From assembly GCA_016931515.1 (NCBI GenBank), contig JAFGEQ010000019.1, positions 124,001 through 188,000 on the forward strand: a DNA stretch of 64,000 nucleotides, in the 5' to 3' direction. A model generated the notes under the pieces. That model saw only the letters and a program-made list of their open reading frames with translations, did no database searches and had not been told where the DNA came from. Each line of letters starts with the position of its first letter. Positions within the stretch are counted from its first letter, which is position 1. This document shows positions 43,758 to 52,159 of this stretch, one piece after another. Source of the stretch: a candidate division CSSED10-310 bacterium. GTDB lineage: Bacteria; CSSED10-310. Both the position numbers and the translations under genes were made by a program.

Positions 43758-45223
43758 TCAGTCGCGTCCTGTTGCTGAAGCTTTTGATAGAGTTCCAGAT
43801 AACCTGTCGCCGAGCGTCTCCATGAGAAGTCCTGGGCCATTGCATCCCTCATAATTGCCCTCCACGTCTCCGGTTGTGCATATGCTGCCAACGCCCGGTC
43901 CAGAGTCGTCAGCAGGGATTCCGGCGTATAATTGTCAAACTTGAATCCGGTTCTCAAATCAGGATGATCCGGTTCGCAATCACAAACCGTGTCATCCAGT
44001 CCGCCCGTTCGATGAACGATAGGAATCGTTCCAAATCGGAGAGCATAGATCTGATTCAGCCCACATGGTTCGAATCTGGATGGTTTTAACAAAAAATCAG
44101 CACCTGCAATCATCCGCTGCGAGATATCCTGATCGAGATTGTGAATGAAAGCAAAATGACCGGGGTTCGTTTCGGCGAGATTAGTGAAAATATGGACATA
44201 ATTTCGATCACCAATCCCCTGAAGGATAACCCGAATACCTTTTTGAATCATCTCTGACAGACTGAATTCCAGCAGGTCCAATCCTTTCCGACTGTATAAA
44301 GGAGTTATCATTGCGAGGATCGGTCCATCTTCGGCGGCATCAAGTGATGATTCAGCGATGATTGCACGTTTGCAGACAGCCTTACCTGTCAGGTTGTCCG
44401 GAGAGTATTCAGCGGGGATGATTGGATTTCTGATAGGACTCCATCGAGTATAGTCAGCACCGTTGATGATTCCGTACAGTTTCTTTTGCATCGTCTGAAG
44501 AACGCCTTCGAGACCGCATCCGAACTCGGTTGTCTGTATTTCCCGGCAGTAACGCGGTGATACCGTGTTGATTGCATCCGAGTAAAGCAATCCCGCTTTT
44601 AACAGGTTGAGATCTCCGTAAAATTCGATCCCTTCCGACGTGAAAAACTCCCAGGGTAAACCGGTCAGATGCATATCGAATCGCCAGAACAAACCTTGGT
44701 ACGCCAGATTGTGCACAGTAAAAAGGCTTTTAACATGCTCGAATGCCGGATGATTTTCCCTGAATAGTTTTAAATAGAGAGGTACCAGGCCGGTTTGCCA
44801 ATCGTTGCAATGGATAATGGATGGTTTATCCGGGAGGTTGGGAAGCATCTCGATAACAGATCTGGCGAAGAAGATAAACCGCTCGGCATTGTCGGGATAG
44901 TCACCGCTGTCAGTTTTATATAATGATTCGCGATTAAAATAATCGGGTTGATCGACTAGATAGACGGGGAGTTGATCCAGGAAAGTGCGATATAGATCTG
45001 CGTGTTTATAACGATCACCAATGGGAATGGAAACGCGGGTGGCAATTCTGTCCTGTTTGTAACGATCGGGAATTAAACTGTAACGAGGTATTATTAGAGA
45101 CGCATGAATGCCCAGTTCAAGCAAGGCTTTGGGCAGAGCGGAAACCACGTCTCCCATATAGGATGTACGGGCAAGAGGCGTGGCTTCAGATGCGGCAACT
45201 AAAATATGCAAAGGATGATTCAA
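43754..45223 (-). CDS. glgA: glycogen/starch synthase (GT5), divergent N-terminal motif
   Basis: 489 residues, normal length. GT-B fold with CNDWQTGLVPLYLKLF, FTVHNLAYQG and INGADYTRWSP, and in the C-terminal domain LKPSRFEPCGLNQIYALRFG followed by TIPIVHRTGGLDDTV, the conserved acceptor/phosphate motifs. The usual N-terminal KTGGL ADP-glucose motif is replaced by RTSYM (R19-M23, followed by GDV). The TTG start has AGGGA 6 nt upstream. It would extend alpha-1,4-glucan from ADP- or UDP-glucose; the altered motif may change donor preference or activity. It is transcribed divergently from the lipoprotein operon. Confidence 0.9.
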   Translation of the reverse strand: MNHPLHILVAASEATPLARTSYMGDVVSALPKALLELGIHASLIIPRYSLIPDRYKQDRIATRVSIPIGDRYKHADLYRTFLDQLPVYLVDQPDYFNRESLYKTDSGDYPDNAERFIFFARSVIEMLPNLPDKPSIIHCNDWQTGLVPLYLKLFRENHPAFEHVKSLFTVHNLAYQGLFWRFDMHLTGLPWEFFTSEGIEFYGDLNLLKAGLLYSDAINTVSPRYCREIQTTEFGCGLEGVLQTMQKKLYGIINGADYTRWSPIRNPIIPAEYSPDNLTGKAVCKRAIIAESSLDAAEDGPILAMITPLYSRKGLDLLEFSLSEMIQKGIRVILQGIGDRNYVHIFTNLAETNPGHFAFIHNLDQDISQRMIAGADFLLKPSRFEPCGLNQIYALRFGTIPIVHRTGGLDDTVCDCEPDHPDLRTGFKFDNYTPESLLTTLDRALAAYAQPETWRAIMRDAMAQDFSWRRSATGYLELYQKLQQQDATE

Positions 45224-45241
45224 TGCTGATCCCTACCGGTT

Positions 45242-45257
45242 TGCGACGCGAGTCGCA
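45242..45257. promoter_or_regulatory. operator-like inverted repeat at the glgA transcription start
   Basis: TGCGAC-gcga-GTCGCA, a perfect 6-bp inverted repeat with a 4-nt centre. It lies directly downstream of the predicted glgA -10 element, covering the expected start site, a typical place for a repressor site or an early RNA hairpin. Confidence 0.45.
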
Positions 45258-45285
45258 TGGTACGAAGGCTCAACCAAGTTGTCAA
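45257..45285 (-). promoter_or_regulatory. predicted glgA promoter (shares -35 with the divergent promoter)
   Basis: Minus strand perfect TTGACA (45280-45285), 17 nt, TACCAT (45257-45262). The -35 overlaps by six bases the -35 of the plus-strand promoter, because AAGTTGTCAAG reads as TTGTCA one way and TTGACA the other. Confidence 0.6.
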
Positions 45286-45307
45286 GCCGGGGGGTGTACC
45301 TTACAAT
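45279..45307 (+). promoter_or_regulatory. predicted promoter of the lipoprotein/peptidase-barrel operon
   Basis: TTGTCA (45279-45284), 17 nt, TACAAT (45302-45307): 5 of 6 matches at each element, among the best promoter matches in the window. The leader to the ATG at 45331 is short and contains AGGAGG. Confidence 0.65.
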
Positions 45308-45330
45308 ATCAGCAGGAGGTGGACGGCATC

Positions 45331-45720
45331 ATGGAGAATACTAACAACAAGGCTTTACGGGGTCCCATATGTTGCATTGTGATGGTCGGTCTGCTGCTGA
45401 TAACGGGGTGTGCCTGTCATCATCCCAGAACACACGAGGATCTGATACGTTATGGCGTGACGCTTGCCGAGAATGGGTACTGGAATGAAGCCGGAATGCA
45501 GTGGCGCATGGTGCTGAATGAAGATCCGAACAATGTTGCTGCTCTCAATAACCTGGGTATAGCAGCGGAAGTTCTGGACAGTATTGACACGGCATCCCGT
45601 TTTCTGAACAAGGCGCAACACTTGAGACCTGATGATAAACAGATCAGAAAGAATATTAAATCCCTTCAGCAGAGATTGTCAGAAAAGGGAAGCGGAGCCG
45701 GTCATGAAGAAGACAAATAA
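45331..45720 (+). CDS. TPR-containing lipoprotein
   Basis: 129 residues from the ATG at 45331, with AGGAGG 11 nt upstream. The lipoprotein signal ends LLLITGC (C27). One to two TPRs follow (RYGVTLAENGYWNEAGMQWR; AALNNLGIAAEVLDSIDTAS; FLNKAQHLRPDDKQIRKN). No Asp at +2, so the outer membrane is the default destination. It is the first gene of a three-gene operon and overlaps the next gene by 17 nt. TPR lipoproteins often organise outer-membrane complexes (as BamD or PilF do), but the partner here is unknown. Confidence 0.78.
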   Translation: MENTNNKALRGPICCIVMVGLLLITGCACHHPRTHEDLIRYGVTLAENGYWNEAGMQWRMVLNEDPNNVAALNNLGIAAEVLDSIDTASRFLNKAQHLRPDDKQIRKNIKSLQQRLSEKGSGAGHEEDK

Positions 45721-46405
45721 CAGATTGTTTGTTGTGTCGATTTGTTGCCTGCCAATCATAATGTTGTTTTTTTGCTTGATGATCACCGGGTGTGCTTCAT
45801 ATAAAAAGATACCAATCATATATCGGATGTCACCTGTTTTAACCGACCTTGGTTCACGCTCATTAGAAATAGGTACTTTTTATCAGAAAAGCAGCGGATT
45901 TCAGGCGGTGACGGATACAATTCGTATTTTACAGCGGAAATTGGAGAAGGAGAAAGTCTTCCGGGACATCCATTATACTCTGGACGTCAAAACAATACCT
46001 GACGAATCAACAACCATTCAGGAAATGATGGACACGCTGGCCGCAACTGACTGGACGTCGATGTCTCAAGATGTTGATCTCCTGCTGACCGGCGCTGTTA
46101 TATATGTCGCCCGGGATAGATCGGGATACGATTCCGAATGGCAGTTGAATCAATATGGATACAGGGTTCCTAAAAAAGTCTACAAGGATCGCCTTTCCTT
46201 CGAACTGGAGCTGGGTTTATTGCTTGTTGAGCCTGGAAGCGGAACCGTTATTATTCGGGAAGTCTACGAAGATAAAGGGTTGGCCGAAGGAGCAGCGGAT
46301 GAGATCGCTGTATTTTACGAACTCATTGAAAAACAACTCAAGAAATTTCTTGATAACCTTCAGGGAAAAGAAATCAGGAGCAAACAATATCTGCTGTACC
46401 GATGA
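45704..46405 (+). CDS. hypothetical lipoprotein in the peptidase-barrel operon
   Basis: 233 residues, not recognised. The lipoprotein signal ends FFCLMITGC (C30). The mature part alternates strands and helices: DLGSRSLEIGTFYQKSSG, FQAVTDTIRILQRKLEKEKV, DVDLLLTGAVIYVARDRSGY, RLSFELELGLLLVEPGSGTV and LIEKQLKKFLDNLQ. A helix packed on a sheet with a GAV-type strand recalls small LptE- or CsgG-like lipoproteins, without a firm match. The ATG at 45704 lies within the TPR gene's end and follows GGAG. The 19-nt gap to the next gene suggests joint function with the barrel protein. Confidence 0.72.
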   Translation: MKKTNNRLFVVSICCLPIIMLFFCLMITGCASYKKIPIIYRMSPVLTDLGSRSLEIGTFYQKSSGFQAVTDTIRILQRKLEKEKVFRDIHYTLDVKTIPDESTTIQEMMDTLAATDWTSMSQDVDLLLTGAVIYVARDRSGYDSEWQLNQYGYRVPKKVYKDRLSFELELGLLLVEPGSGTVIIREVYEDKGLAEGAADEIAVFYELIEKQLKKFLDNLQGKEIRSKQYLLYR

Positions 46406-46424
46406 TGTTCGAAGAGGAGCCGTT

Positions 46425-49289
46425 ATGAGAATAATCAATAGGTTGAGTATTATCGCTTTAGTCATCGGATATGCTTGTGTTAATCTCCCATCAGCCGGTG
46501 CATTCGGAAAGAACAAAGTCACATATTCCAGATTCCATTGGCAGGTTCATCAAACAGAGCATTTCGAGTATTATTATTATCCTGAAGAAGCAGAACTTAT
46601 CCCCACGGTCATCGGCTATTTCGAGACTGCATATGCCAGAATATCAGACGATCTGGGAACAGAGTTAACCGGGCATATCCCGGTTATTCTATATCGCACT
46701 TATTCTGATTTTCAGCAAACCAATGTTCTGATGGAGTTCATACCGGGAGGTGTTGGGGGTTTTTCAGAGCCTTTAAAACGCCGTATTGTCATACCGCTTC
46801 AGAATTCTATGAGTGACCTGGAGTCACTGATCAATCATGAATTAGTGCATTCCTTCCAATTCGAGATCTTCTTCCAGAATCGTATTAATCGGATTGCTCC
46901 TATCCCGGACTGGGTAATGGAAGGATCTGCCGAACATTTCGCTGCTGACTGGGATGCGGTAGGCCGGATGGTTCTGCGCGATGCAGTTATCAGTGGATAT
47001 CTACCTGGCCTTGACCGCCTGGACGATTTTAACACTCTTCCATCGGCATATATCGGGTATAAAATTTCGCAATCCGCCGTTGATTATCTTCAGAGGGAAT
47101 ATGGCAACGAAAAATTGAGGGCTTTCCTTTGGGAGATAAGGAAAACATTAAAATCAACGAATTACTTTAAAAAAGTGGTCGAGGAAATTTTTGGGATATC
47201 GCTCGAGGAGTTATCCGCCAGATGGCAGAATGATCTGCGACGTCGGATTATAGAAATTGAACGCAGGCGGGAGAGTATCATCCAATTTGAGAAGGTGGTT
47301 TCGCCGTCTCAGGAGTATTACCGCAGGATGTCGCCTGTTTTTGGAGTCGGTAATGAAGTCATTCATTTTATGGAAGTAAACAACGACGGATTTAACGTTT
47401 ACACAGGGGCGATTCGTGATCCGGAGAAAAAACCACTCAATCAGTGTTTGACTTGTGATTTGAGTATGCGGAAGTACCGGCAGGTTGTAACCGACGGAAG
47501 ATCTCTCTCCTCGTGTCTTGACGATGGTCGACTCGTATTCATCGGTAAATATGAAAACAAAAACTACCTCCAGATAATTGATCCGGCAGTGGGGGGGATG
47601 GTTCAAAGGGTTCTGATACCGGAAGATGCTCCGACATCACCCGCATTCAGTCCTGACGGCCGATATGTTGCTTATTCTGCATGGTCGGGCACGCAATCCG
47701 ATATTTTTGTTTATGATCTCACCTTAGAGTCCAGCCGGAATATCACAAACGATTCCTTTGTCGATCGAACACCTTTCTGGTCACCTGACGGTTCATTCCT
47801 CGTTTATTCATCCGAACGGGATGGTCAGTTTGATCTCTATGTGGAAAATGTTGGATCCGGGTTCAAGCAGATTCTTCTGACTGCAGCGGGTGATGAAATC
47901 ACCCCGGCATGGTCTCCTGACGGTAAAAAGATAGTCTACATATCGGATCTCCAGGACGGCATCCTCGATCCATATATCATTGATCTTGAGACATCCAATG
48001 TGCGAAGACTGGCAGCTCCGGTAACGGGTTGCATGACACCGTCATTCTCAATCGACAGTAAAAATGTTGTTCTCTCATATTTTTACAAAGGATCGGAGAG
48101 AATAGTGGTGATTCCCGCAGACCGGATCCCCGAGATACCGGAGGTAGGGAAAGATATCGAACCTCTCGGTGTCGGAGGTGAAAGTGATTACACAAAAATG
48201 CGGGACGTCGAGCCGACGGGCGAATTTCCGAAATCGACGCAGGACTTGAATGCAGGCCCTGTCCGCTTCCACCTTGTTCCGGATTACGCCGTTGGAATGA
48301 TCAGCTACGGTACGGGTGGCGATTTTGTGTTTGAGGGAGGTCTGGTCGTATCGGATATTCTTGGCGATCACCGGATAGAACTGATCGGTCGAAAGCGCGA
48401 TAATGCCAATGGTCTTCTGGCTCAATATTTGTATTTACGGAACCGCATCGACTACGGCATCCTGTTCAGCCAGGACAGTGATTATTACTATGTCTATAAC
48501 CCGTTAATCGGATACTACCAGAAGGTCAATTGGGATGAATACTGGGGCGATGTGGTTATGGAATACCCTTTTTCCACCTACTATCGTGCGGAGCTTCATG
48601 CGGGGTATCAGCATCTTGAGTATGAATCTGGAATCTCGGCATATAATGGTCTGGGTGAAAAATTCGCATATATAGAACCGGCGTTCGCAGGTGATACCGT
48701 TCGCTACAAATGGATGATGGGATACCCGGAAATTTATAAAGGATGGCGGTTTAGATTGAATACCCGGATTCCGGTAGCTGTCAGCGATGACCTGGAAAAC
48801 TACTGGAACACTTATTTCGACTTCAGAGAATATATGCCTTTGTCCGAGAGAGTTGTTTTCGCTGCTCGTCAATGGGGCGCTTTCTCTCATGGCGAGGATC
48901 CCAGATATTTTGGAATCGGTGGTTTTGGAACCATCAGAGGATATGAATATAAGCGCCTGGTTGGAAGCCGGGTCGTTATAGCGAATGCCGAACTTCGTTT
49001 CCCGATTCTTGACTCAATCAGATTCCCTGGGGGTATAGCCTTTTATGGATTCAGGGCCAAAATGTTCATCGATGCTGCTGCTGTCTGGTCGGAAGACGAT
49101 AATTACAAATCGAAATTTGATGATCCGGACACATCGGAACGTGAAGGGTCGCTGGCCGCTTCGTACGGTCTTGGGATTAACTTTTGGCTGATCGGTGTGG
49201 AATGGCATTTCGAATGGGCTCGTAAAACGGATTTTCAGAACTCATCAGGCGATTGGTTCTATGAATGGTCTATTCGACGCAGTTTCTAA
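46425..49289 (+). CDS. metallopeptidase - PD40 propeller - outer membrane beta-barrel protein
   Basis: 954 residues from the ATG at 46425 (GAGGAG 5 nt upstream). A signal peptide (LSIIALVIGYACVNLPSAGA) leads to a peptidase-MA-like gluzincin domain with HELVH at 138-142 and the likely third zinc ligand E166 in PDWVMEGSAEHF. At about 330-570 are TolB-like PD40 propeller repeats (PAFSPDGRYVAYSAW; PFWSPDGSFLVYSS; PAWSPDGKKIVYIS). The last 330 residues look like an Omp85/surface-antigen barrel: GIGGFGTIRGYEYKRLVGSR, then VVIANAELRFPIL, ending WSIRRSF with a terminal Phe. It is predicted to sit in the outer membrane with its protease and propeller in the periplasm. Related multi-domain proteins exist in FCB genomes but lack a known function. 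Confidence 0.85.
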   Translation: MRIINRLSIIALVIGYACVNLPSAGAFGKNKVTYSRFHWQVHQTEHFEYYYYPEEAELIPTVIGYFETAYARISDDLGTELTGHIPVILYRTYSDFQQTNVLMEFIPGGVGGFSEPLKRRIVIPLQNSMSDLESLINHELVHSFQFEIFFQNRINRIAPIPDWVMEGSAEHFAADWDAVGRMVLRDAVISGYLPGLDRLDDFNTLPSAYIGYKISQSAVDYLQREYGNEKLRAFLWEIRKTLKSTNYFKKVVEEIFGISLEELSARWQNDLRRRIIEIERRRESIIQFEKVVSPSQEYYRRMSPVFGVGNEVIHFMEVNNDGFNVYTGAIRDPEKKPLNQCLTCDLSMRKYRQVVTDGRSLSSCLDDGRLVFIGKYENKNYLQIIDPAVGGMVQRVLIPEDAPTSPAFSPDGRYVAYSAWSGTQSDIFVYDLTLESSRNITNDSFVDRTPFWSPDGSFLVYSSERDGQFDLYVENVGSGFKQILLTAAGDEITPAWSPDGKKIVYISDLQDGILDPYIIDLETSNVRRLAAPVTGCMTPSFSIDSKNVVLSYFYKGSERIVVIPADRIPEIPEVGKDIEPLGVGGESDYTKMRDVEPTGEFPKSTQDLNAGPVRFHLVPDYAVGMISYGTGGDFVFEGGLVVSDILGDHRIELIGRKRDNANGLLAQYLYLRNRIDYGILFSQDSDYYYVYNPLIGYYQKVNWDEYWGDVVMEYPFSTYYRAELHAGYQHLEYESGISAYNGLGEKFAYIEPAFAGDTVRYKWMMGYPEIYKGWRFRLNTRIPVAVSDDLENYWNTYFDFREYMPLSERVVFAARQWGAFSHGEDPRYFGIGGFGTIRGYEYKRLVGSRVVIANAELRFPILDSIRFPGGIAFYGFRAKMFIDAAAVWSEDDNYKSKFDDPDTSEREGSLAASYGLGINFWLIGVEWHFEWARKTDFQNSSGDWFYEWSIRRSF

Positions 49290-49355
49290 TTGATCCGGAC
49301 AGTTCCCAATCGGACTCCCGGATTCAGATAATATGCGATCCACGGTCCATCAACA

Positions 49356-50717
49356 TCAGTGAAGCATGATCAAAATCTGCCGGGAGAATTCCGATAAAGA
49401 GGGATCCCGGGCACCCATTACAATCACCCAATCACCCGTCTCTGTGGAATGTGAAATTTCGTCGATGATGTTTGCACGGTCCAGAACCTGTGCTTTTCGC
49501 CCACCGGCTAGGATCTGTGCAGCGAGATCCTCGGATCGGACATCTTGTTGAGTTGTTCCGCCGGCATAGAAAATTGGAGTTAAAATCAAGCGATCATGCG
49601 GTCTCAATCCGGATATAAACTGGTCGATGAGTTCATTGAATAGAAATCGTGTGGGACCGAAACCGTGGGGTTGATACACATAGATAACCCGATTGGACAA
49701 TTGTCTGGATACCGACATGGTCGCCCGGATTTTATCAGGATTATGGGCGAAGTCATCGACGACGGTAACTCCGTTTTTTTGACCGGTAATCTGGAAACGC
49801 CGATGGATTCCGCGGAACGTTTCCAGCGCGGAAATACAATCTTTCGGAGCTTTTCCAAGGTAACGCAACAGAGTATAGGCGGCCATGGCATTTTGAAGAT
49901 TGTGTACTCCGGGTATGGCAATCTGTAAACGGCATCCCTCCACGGTACATGCAGCCTGTAATCCCATCGTGGTGATGTCGGACATTCTGAAACGGGCACT
50001 CGGGTGTTCTCCGAAAGTGATGGATCGACTGGTTTCACCAGACAGTTCCCGTGTCAAAGGACAATCTGCATTGGCTATTAGAACGTCCTTGATGTTTGCG
50101 ATATATTGCCTGAAGATGCTCAGCAGATCGTCAATCGGCAGATGATCCTTTGAAATATTGGTCAAAATGCCTATTGAGGGTTTGAATCGAACGAGACTCC
50201 CATCACTCTCATCAGCCTCGAATACTGACAGAGGACTTTTCCCCAACAGGATATCCGAGTCAACTCCGGTGCTGATCAAATCGAGGATTCTGGCACCATT
50301 AATGACTGTGGGACTAAATCCGGCCTGTTGTAAAGCCCATGCACACAGTCCTGTAACGGTACTTTTACCGGAGGTTCCTGCAACTGCAATATTTCGGTAG
50401 GAAGCCATCAATTCCATCAGGATTTCAGATCTATGGATGATTGGCAATTCGAGGCGTTTCGCAGCAAGAACATCCGGAATTGATGATTCGACCGCCGTGG
50501 AAATGATGACCTGATCCAGTTGATCATGAATGCCGGATCCATCTTGTGGAAACAACGTGATCCCTGCAGCGGTCAATTCACGGAAAAAATCACGCTGGTG
50601 CCCACGATCATTCTCACGGTCCGAACCGCTGATTTGATGACCCTGCAGATTCATCAGACGAGCGATACCGTTCATCCCGGATCCACCTATCCCGACAAAA
50701 AAAAGCGACTTTTTCAT
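49356..50717 (-). CDS. MurC-like Mur ligase family protein
   Basis: 453 residues. The N-terminal Rossmann domain has FVGIGGSGMNGIARLMNLQG followed by HQISGSD, as in MurC. The central ATPase carries GTSGKST (114-120) where MurC has GTHGKTT, then EADESDGSLVRFKPSIGILT followed by NISKDH. The C-terminal domain has DDFAHNPDKIRATM where MurC/Mpl have DD(Y/F)(G/A)HHP. The enzyme should form an amide bond using ATP, but the altered loop and HNP motif argue against assuming UDP-MurNAc and L-Ala as substrates. It is isolated from any cell-division cluster. AGGGA lies upstream of the ATG. Confidence 0.83.
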   Translation of the reverse strand: MKKSLFFVGIGGSGMNGIARLMNLQGHQISGSDRENDRGHQRDFFRELTAAGITLFPQDGSGIHDQLDQVIISTAVESSIPDVLAAKRLELPIIHRSEILMELMASYRNIAVAGTSGKSTVTGLCAWALQQAGFSPTVINGARILDLISTGVDSDILLGKSPLSVFEADESDGSLVRFKPSIGILTNISKDHLPIDDLLSIFRQYIANIKDVLIANADCPLTRELSGETSRSITFGEHPSARFRMSDITTMGLQAACTVEGCRLQIAIPGVHNLQNAMAAYTLLRYLGKAPKDCISALETFRGIHRRFQITGQKNGVTVVDDFAHNPDKIRATMSVSRQLSNRVIYVYQPHGFGPTRFLFNELIDQFISGLRPHDRLILTPIFYAGGTTQQDVRSEDLAAQILAGGRKAQVLDRANIIDEISHSTETGDWVIVMGARDPSLSEFSRQILIMLH

Positions 50718-50740
50718 ACCGTCTATCCCTGATTGATCCT

Positions 50741-50769
50741 CACATACCTTGGATCTGAAAATACATCAA
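50741..50769 (-). promoter_or_regulatory. predicted promoter for the MurC-like gene
   Basis: Minus strand TTGATG (50764-50769), 17 nt, TATGTG (50741-50746), about 24 nt before the ATG. Confidence 0.38.
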
Positions 50770-50866
50770 ATATAATTGTCGATCCACAAAATAAGAGATT
50801 CTCACGTACAATCAGAGGTTAACGCACAATACCGTGCGATTGATCCGATTTAAGTGAAAAAGAAGA

Positions 50867-50898
50867 ACTCTGCAACCTCTTACTGAAGATCGCAGAGT
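50867..50898. repeat. inverted repeat in the sucC upstream region
   Basis: ACTCTGC (50867-50873) and GCAGAGT (50892-50898), a perfect 7-bp pair with an 18-nt loop, in the 254-nt gap before sucC. A shorter hairpin, CGCAC/GTGCG, lies at about 50823-50838. A weak promoter TTGAAT (50910-50915), 17 nt, TAAGCT (50933-50938) follows, so the repeat would be an upstream operator if that promoter is used, or a leader stem if transcription starts earlier. Confidence 0.4.
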
Positions 50899-50971
50899 CG
50901 CCAAAACACTTGAATGATTTTATCATGTAACGTAAGCTTGAACATGAAGCAGCCCAATGGAGGATCCCATT

Positions 50972-52159
50972 TTGAAAATCCATGAGTATCAAGCTAAAAA
51001 CCTGATGAAGCAGTTCGGTATCCCTGTTATGGACAGTCGGGTGGCGGAGTCGATGGACGATGGTATTGCGATTGTGCAAGACATGTTTGATTCCGGTATT
51101 AAACGCATGTTCATCAAGGCTCAGATCCATGCGGGTGGACGCGGAAAGGCAGGCGGAATCGCTGAAATTCGATCGATGGATGATGCGGTCAAAGCGCTGA
51201 ACCGAATTCTCGGCATGCGTCTAGTGAACAATCAAACCGGACCTGAGGGAAAAATCGTGCATAAGGTTATGATTGTGGAGGCTGACAGGGCCATCGTGCA
51301 GGAACTGTACGCCGGGATTATTCTGGACAGGGAACACGAACTTCCACTCCTTTTGGTTTCAGCAAAGGGGGGCGTAGATATCGAGGAACTTGCCGTGAAG
51401 CATCCAGAGGCTATTCTCAGACAATCAATTGATCCATGGCTTGGATTGATGGATTTCCAAGCGAGAAATTTGGCGGTAGATCTCGGCCTGACAGGTAAAA
51501 CCGTGGATTTCGCGATTCGGACTTTTACGGGTATGTATCACATGTTCATGAATCTCGATTGTTCACAGATTGAGATAAACCCTCTGGCAATTGATCCGGA
51601 CAGCAACATGTTTGCATTGGATGCCAAAGTCGCTTTAGATGAATCAGCATTTTTCAAACATCCTGAGTTGAAGCTTCTGCACGATCCTTTGGAAGAATCT
51701 CCGCTGGAGATATGGGCAGCAAAAAACAAGTTGAACTATGTAAAACTGGATGGTGAGATCGGTTGCATGGTTAATGGCGCGGGTCTTGCGATGGCGACGA
51801 TGGACACGATTAATCATTTTAGAGGTAAACCAGCCAATTTCCTTGATGTGGGAGGCGGTGCCAATACGGAGACGATAACTGAGGCTTTTAAAATTCTCCT
51901 TAGTGACAACTCGGTTCGAGCTGTGCTCATTAATATCTTTGGCGGTATCGTCAGGTGTGACAGGGTTGCTGAAGGGATTATTCGAGCAGCCCAAGATTCG
52001 GCCATCGATCGTCCCTTAGTCATCCGACTGGCGGGAACCAATGCTGCTCAGGGAATGGATCTGTTGCGCCGATCCGGACTCTCGCTGGAAACCGCGTGCT
52101 GTCTCGATGAAGCTGCTGAAAGAGTTGTTGCGCTGGCAAATGAAGGAGTCAATCGATGA
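50972..52159 (+). CDS. sucC: succinyl-CoA ligase (ADP-forming) beta subunit
   Basis: 395 residues from a TTG at 50972, chosen because GGAGG is 8 nt upstream and [18 protein letters not shown] then matches the family start. The ATP-grasp domain includes [14 protein letters not shown], and [20 protein letters not shown] is conserved. The C-terminal CoA-ligase domain has [10 protein letters not shown] and [11 protein letters not shown]. It interconverts succinyl-CoA and succinate with ATP formation in the TCA cycle. It overlaps sucD by ATGA and lies upstream of the 2-oxoacid:ferredoxin oxidoreductase genes that supply or use succinyl-CoA. Confidence 0.97.
   Translation: MKIHEYQAKNLMKQFGIPVMDSRVAESMDDGIAIVQDMFDSGIKRMFIKAQIHAGGRGKAGGIAEIRSMDDAVKALNRILGMRLVNNQTGPEGKIVHKVMIVEADRAIVQELYAGIILDREHELPLLLVSAKGGVDIEELAVKHPEAILRQSIDPWLGLMDFQARNLAVDLGLTGKTVDFAIRTFTGMYHMFMNLDCSQIEINPLAIDPDSNMFALDAKVALDESAFFKHPELKLLHDPLEESPLEIWAAKNKLNYVKLDGEIGCMVNGAGLAMATMDTINHFRGKPANFLDVGGGANTETITEAFKILLSDNSVRAVLINIFGGIVRCDRVAEGIIRAAQDSAIDRPLVIRLAGTNAAQGMDLLRRSGLSLETACCLDEAAERVVALANEGVNR

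Noticed and set aside
46155-46424. 90-codon N-terminal extension of the peptidase-barrel protein
   Set aside because: Overlaps the upstream lipoprotein gene; GAGGAG and a signal peptide fix the start at 46425.
49293-49323. ATCCGG/CCGGAT inverted repeat in the 49290-49355 convergent gap as a terminator
   Set aside because: Only 6 bp with an 18-nt loop and no T-run on either strand.
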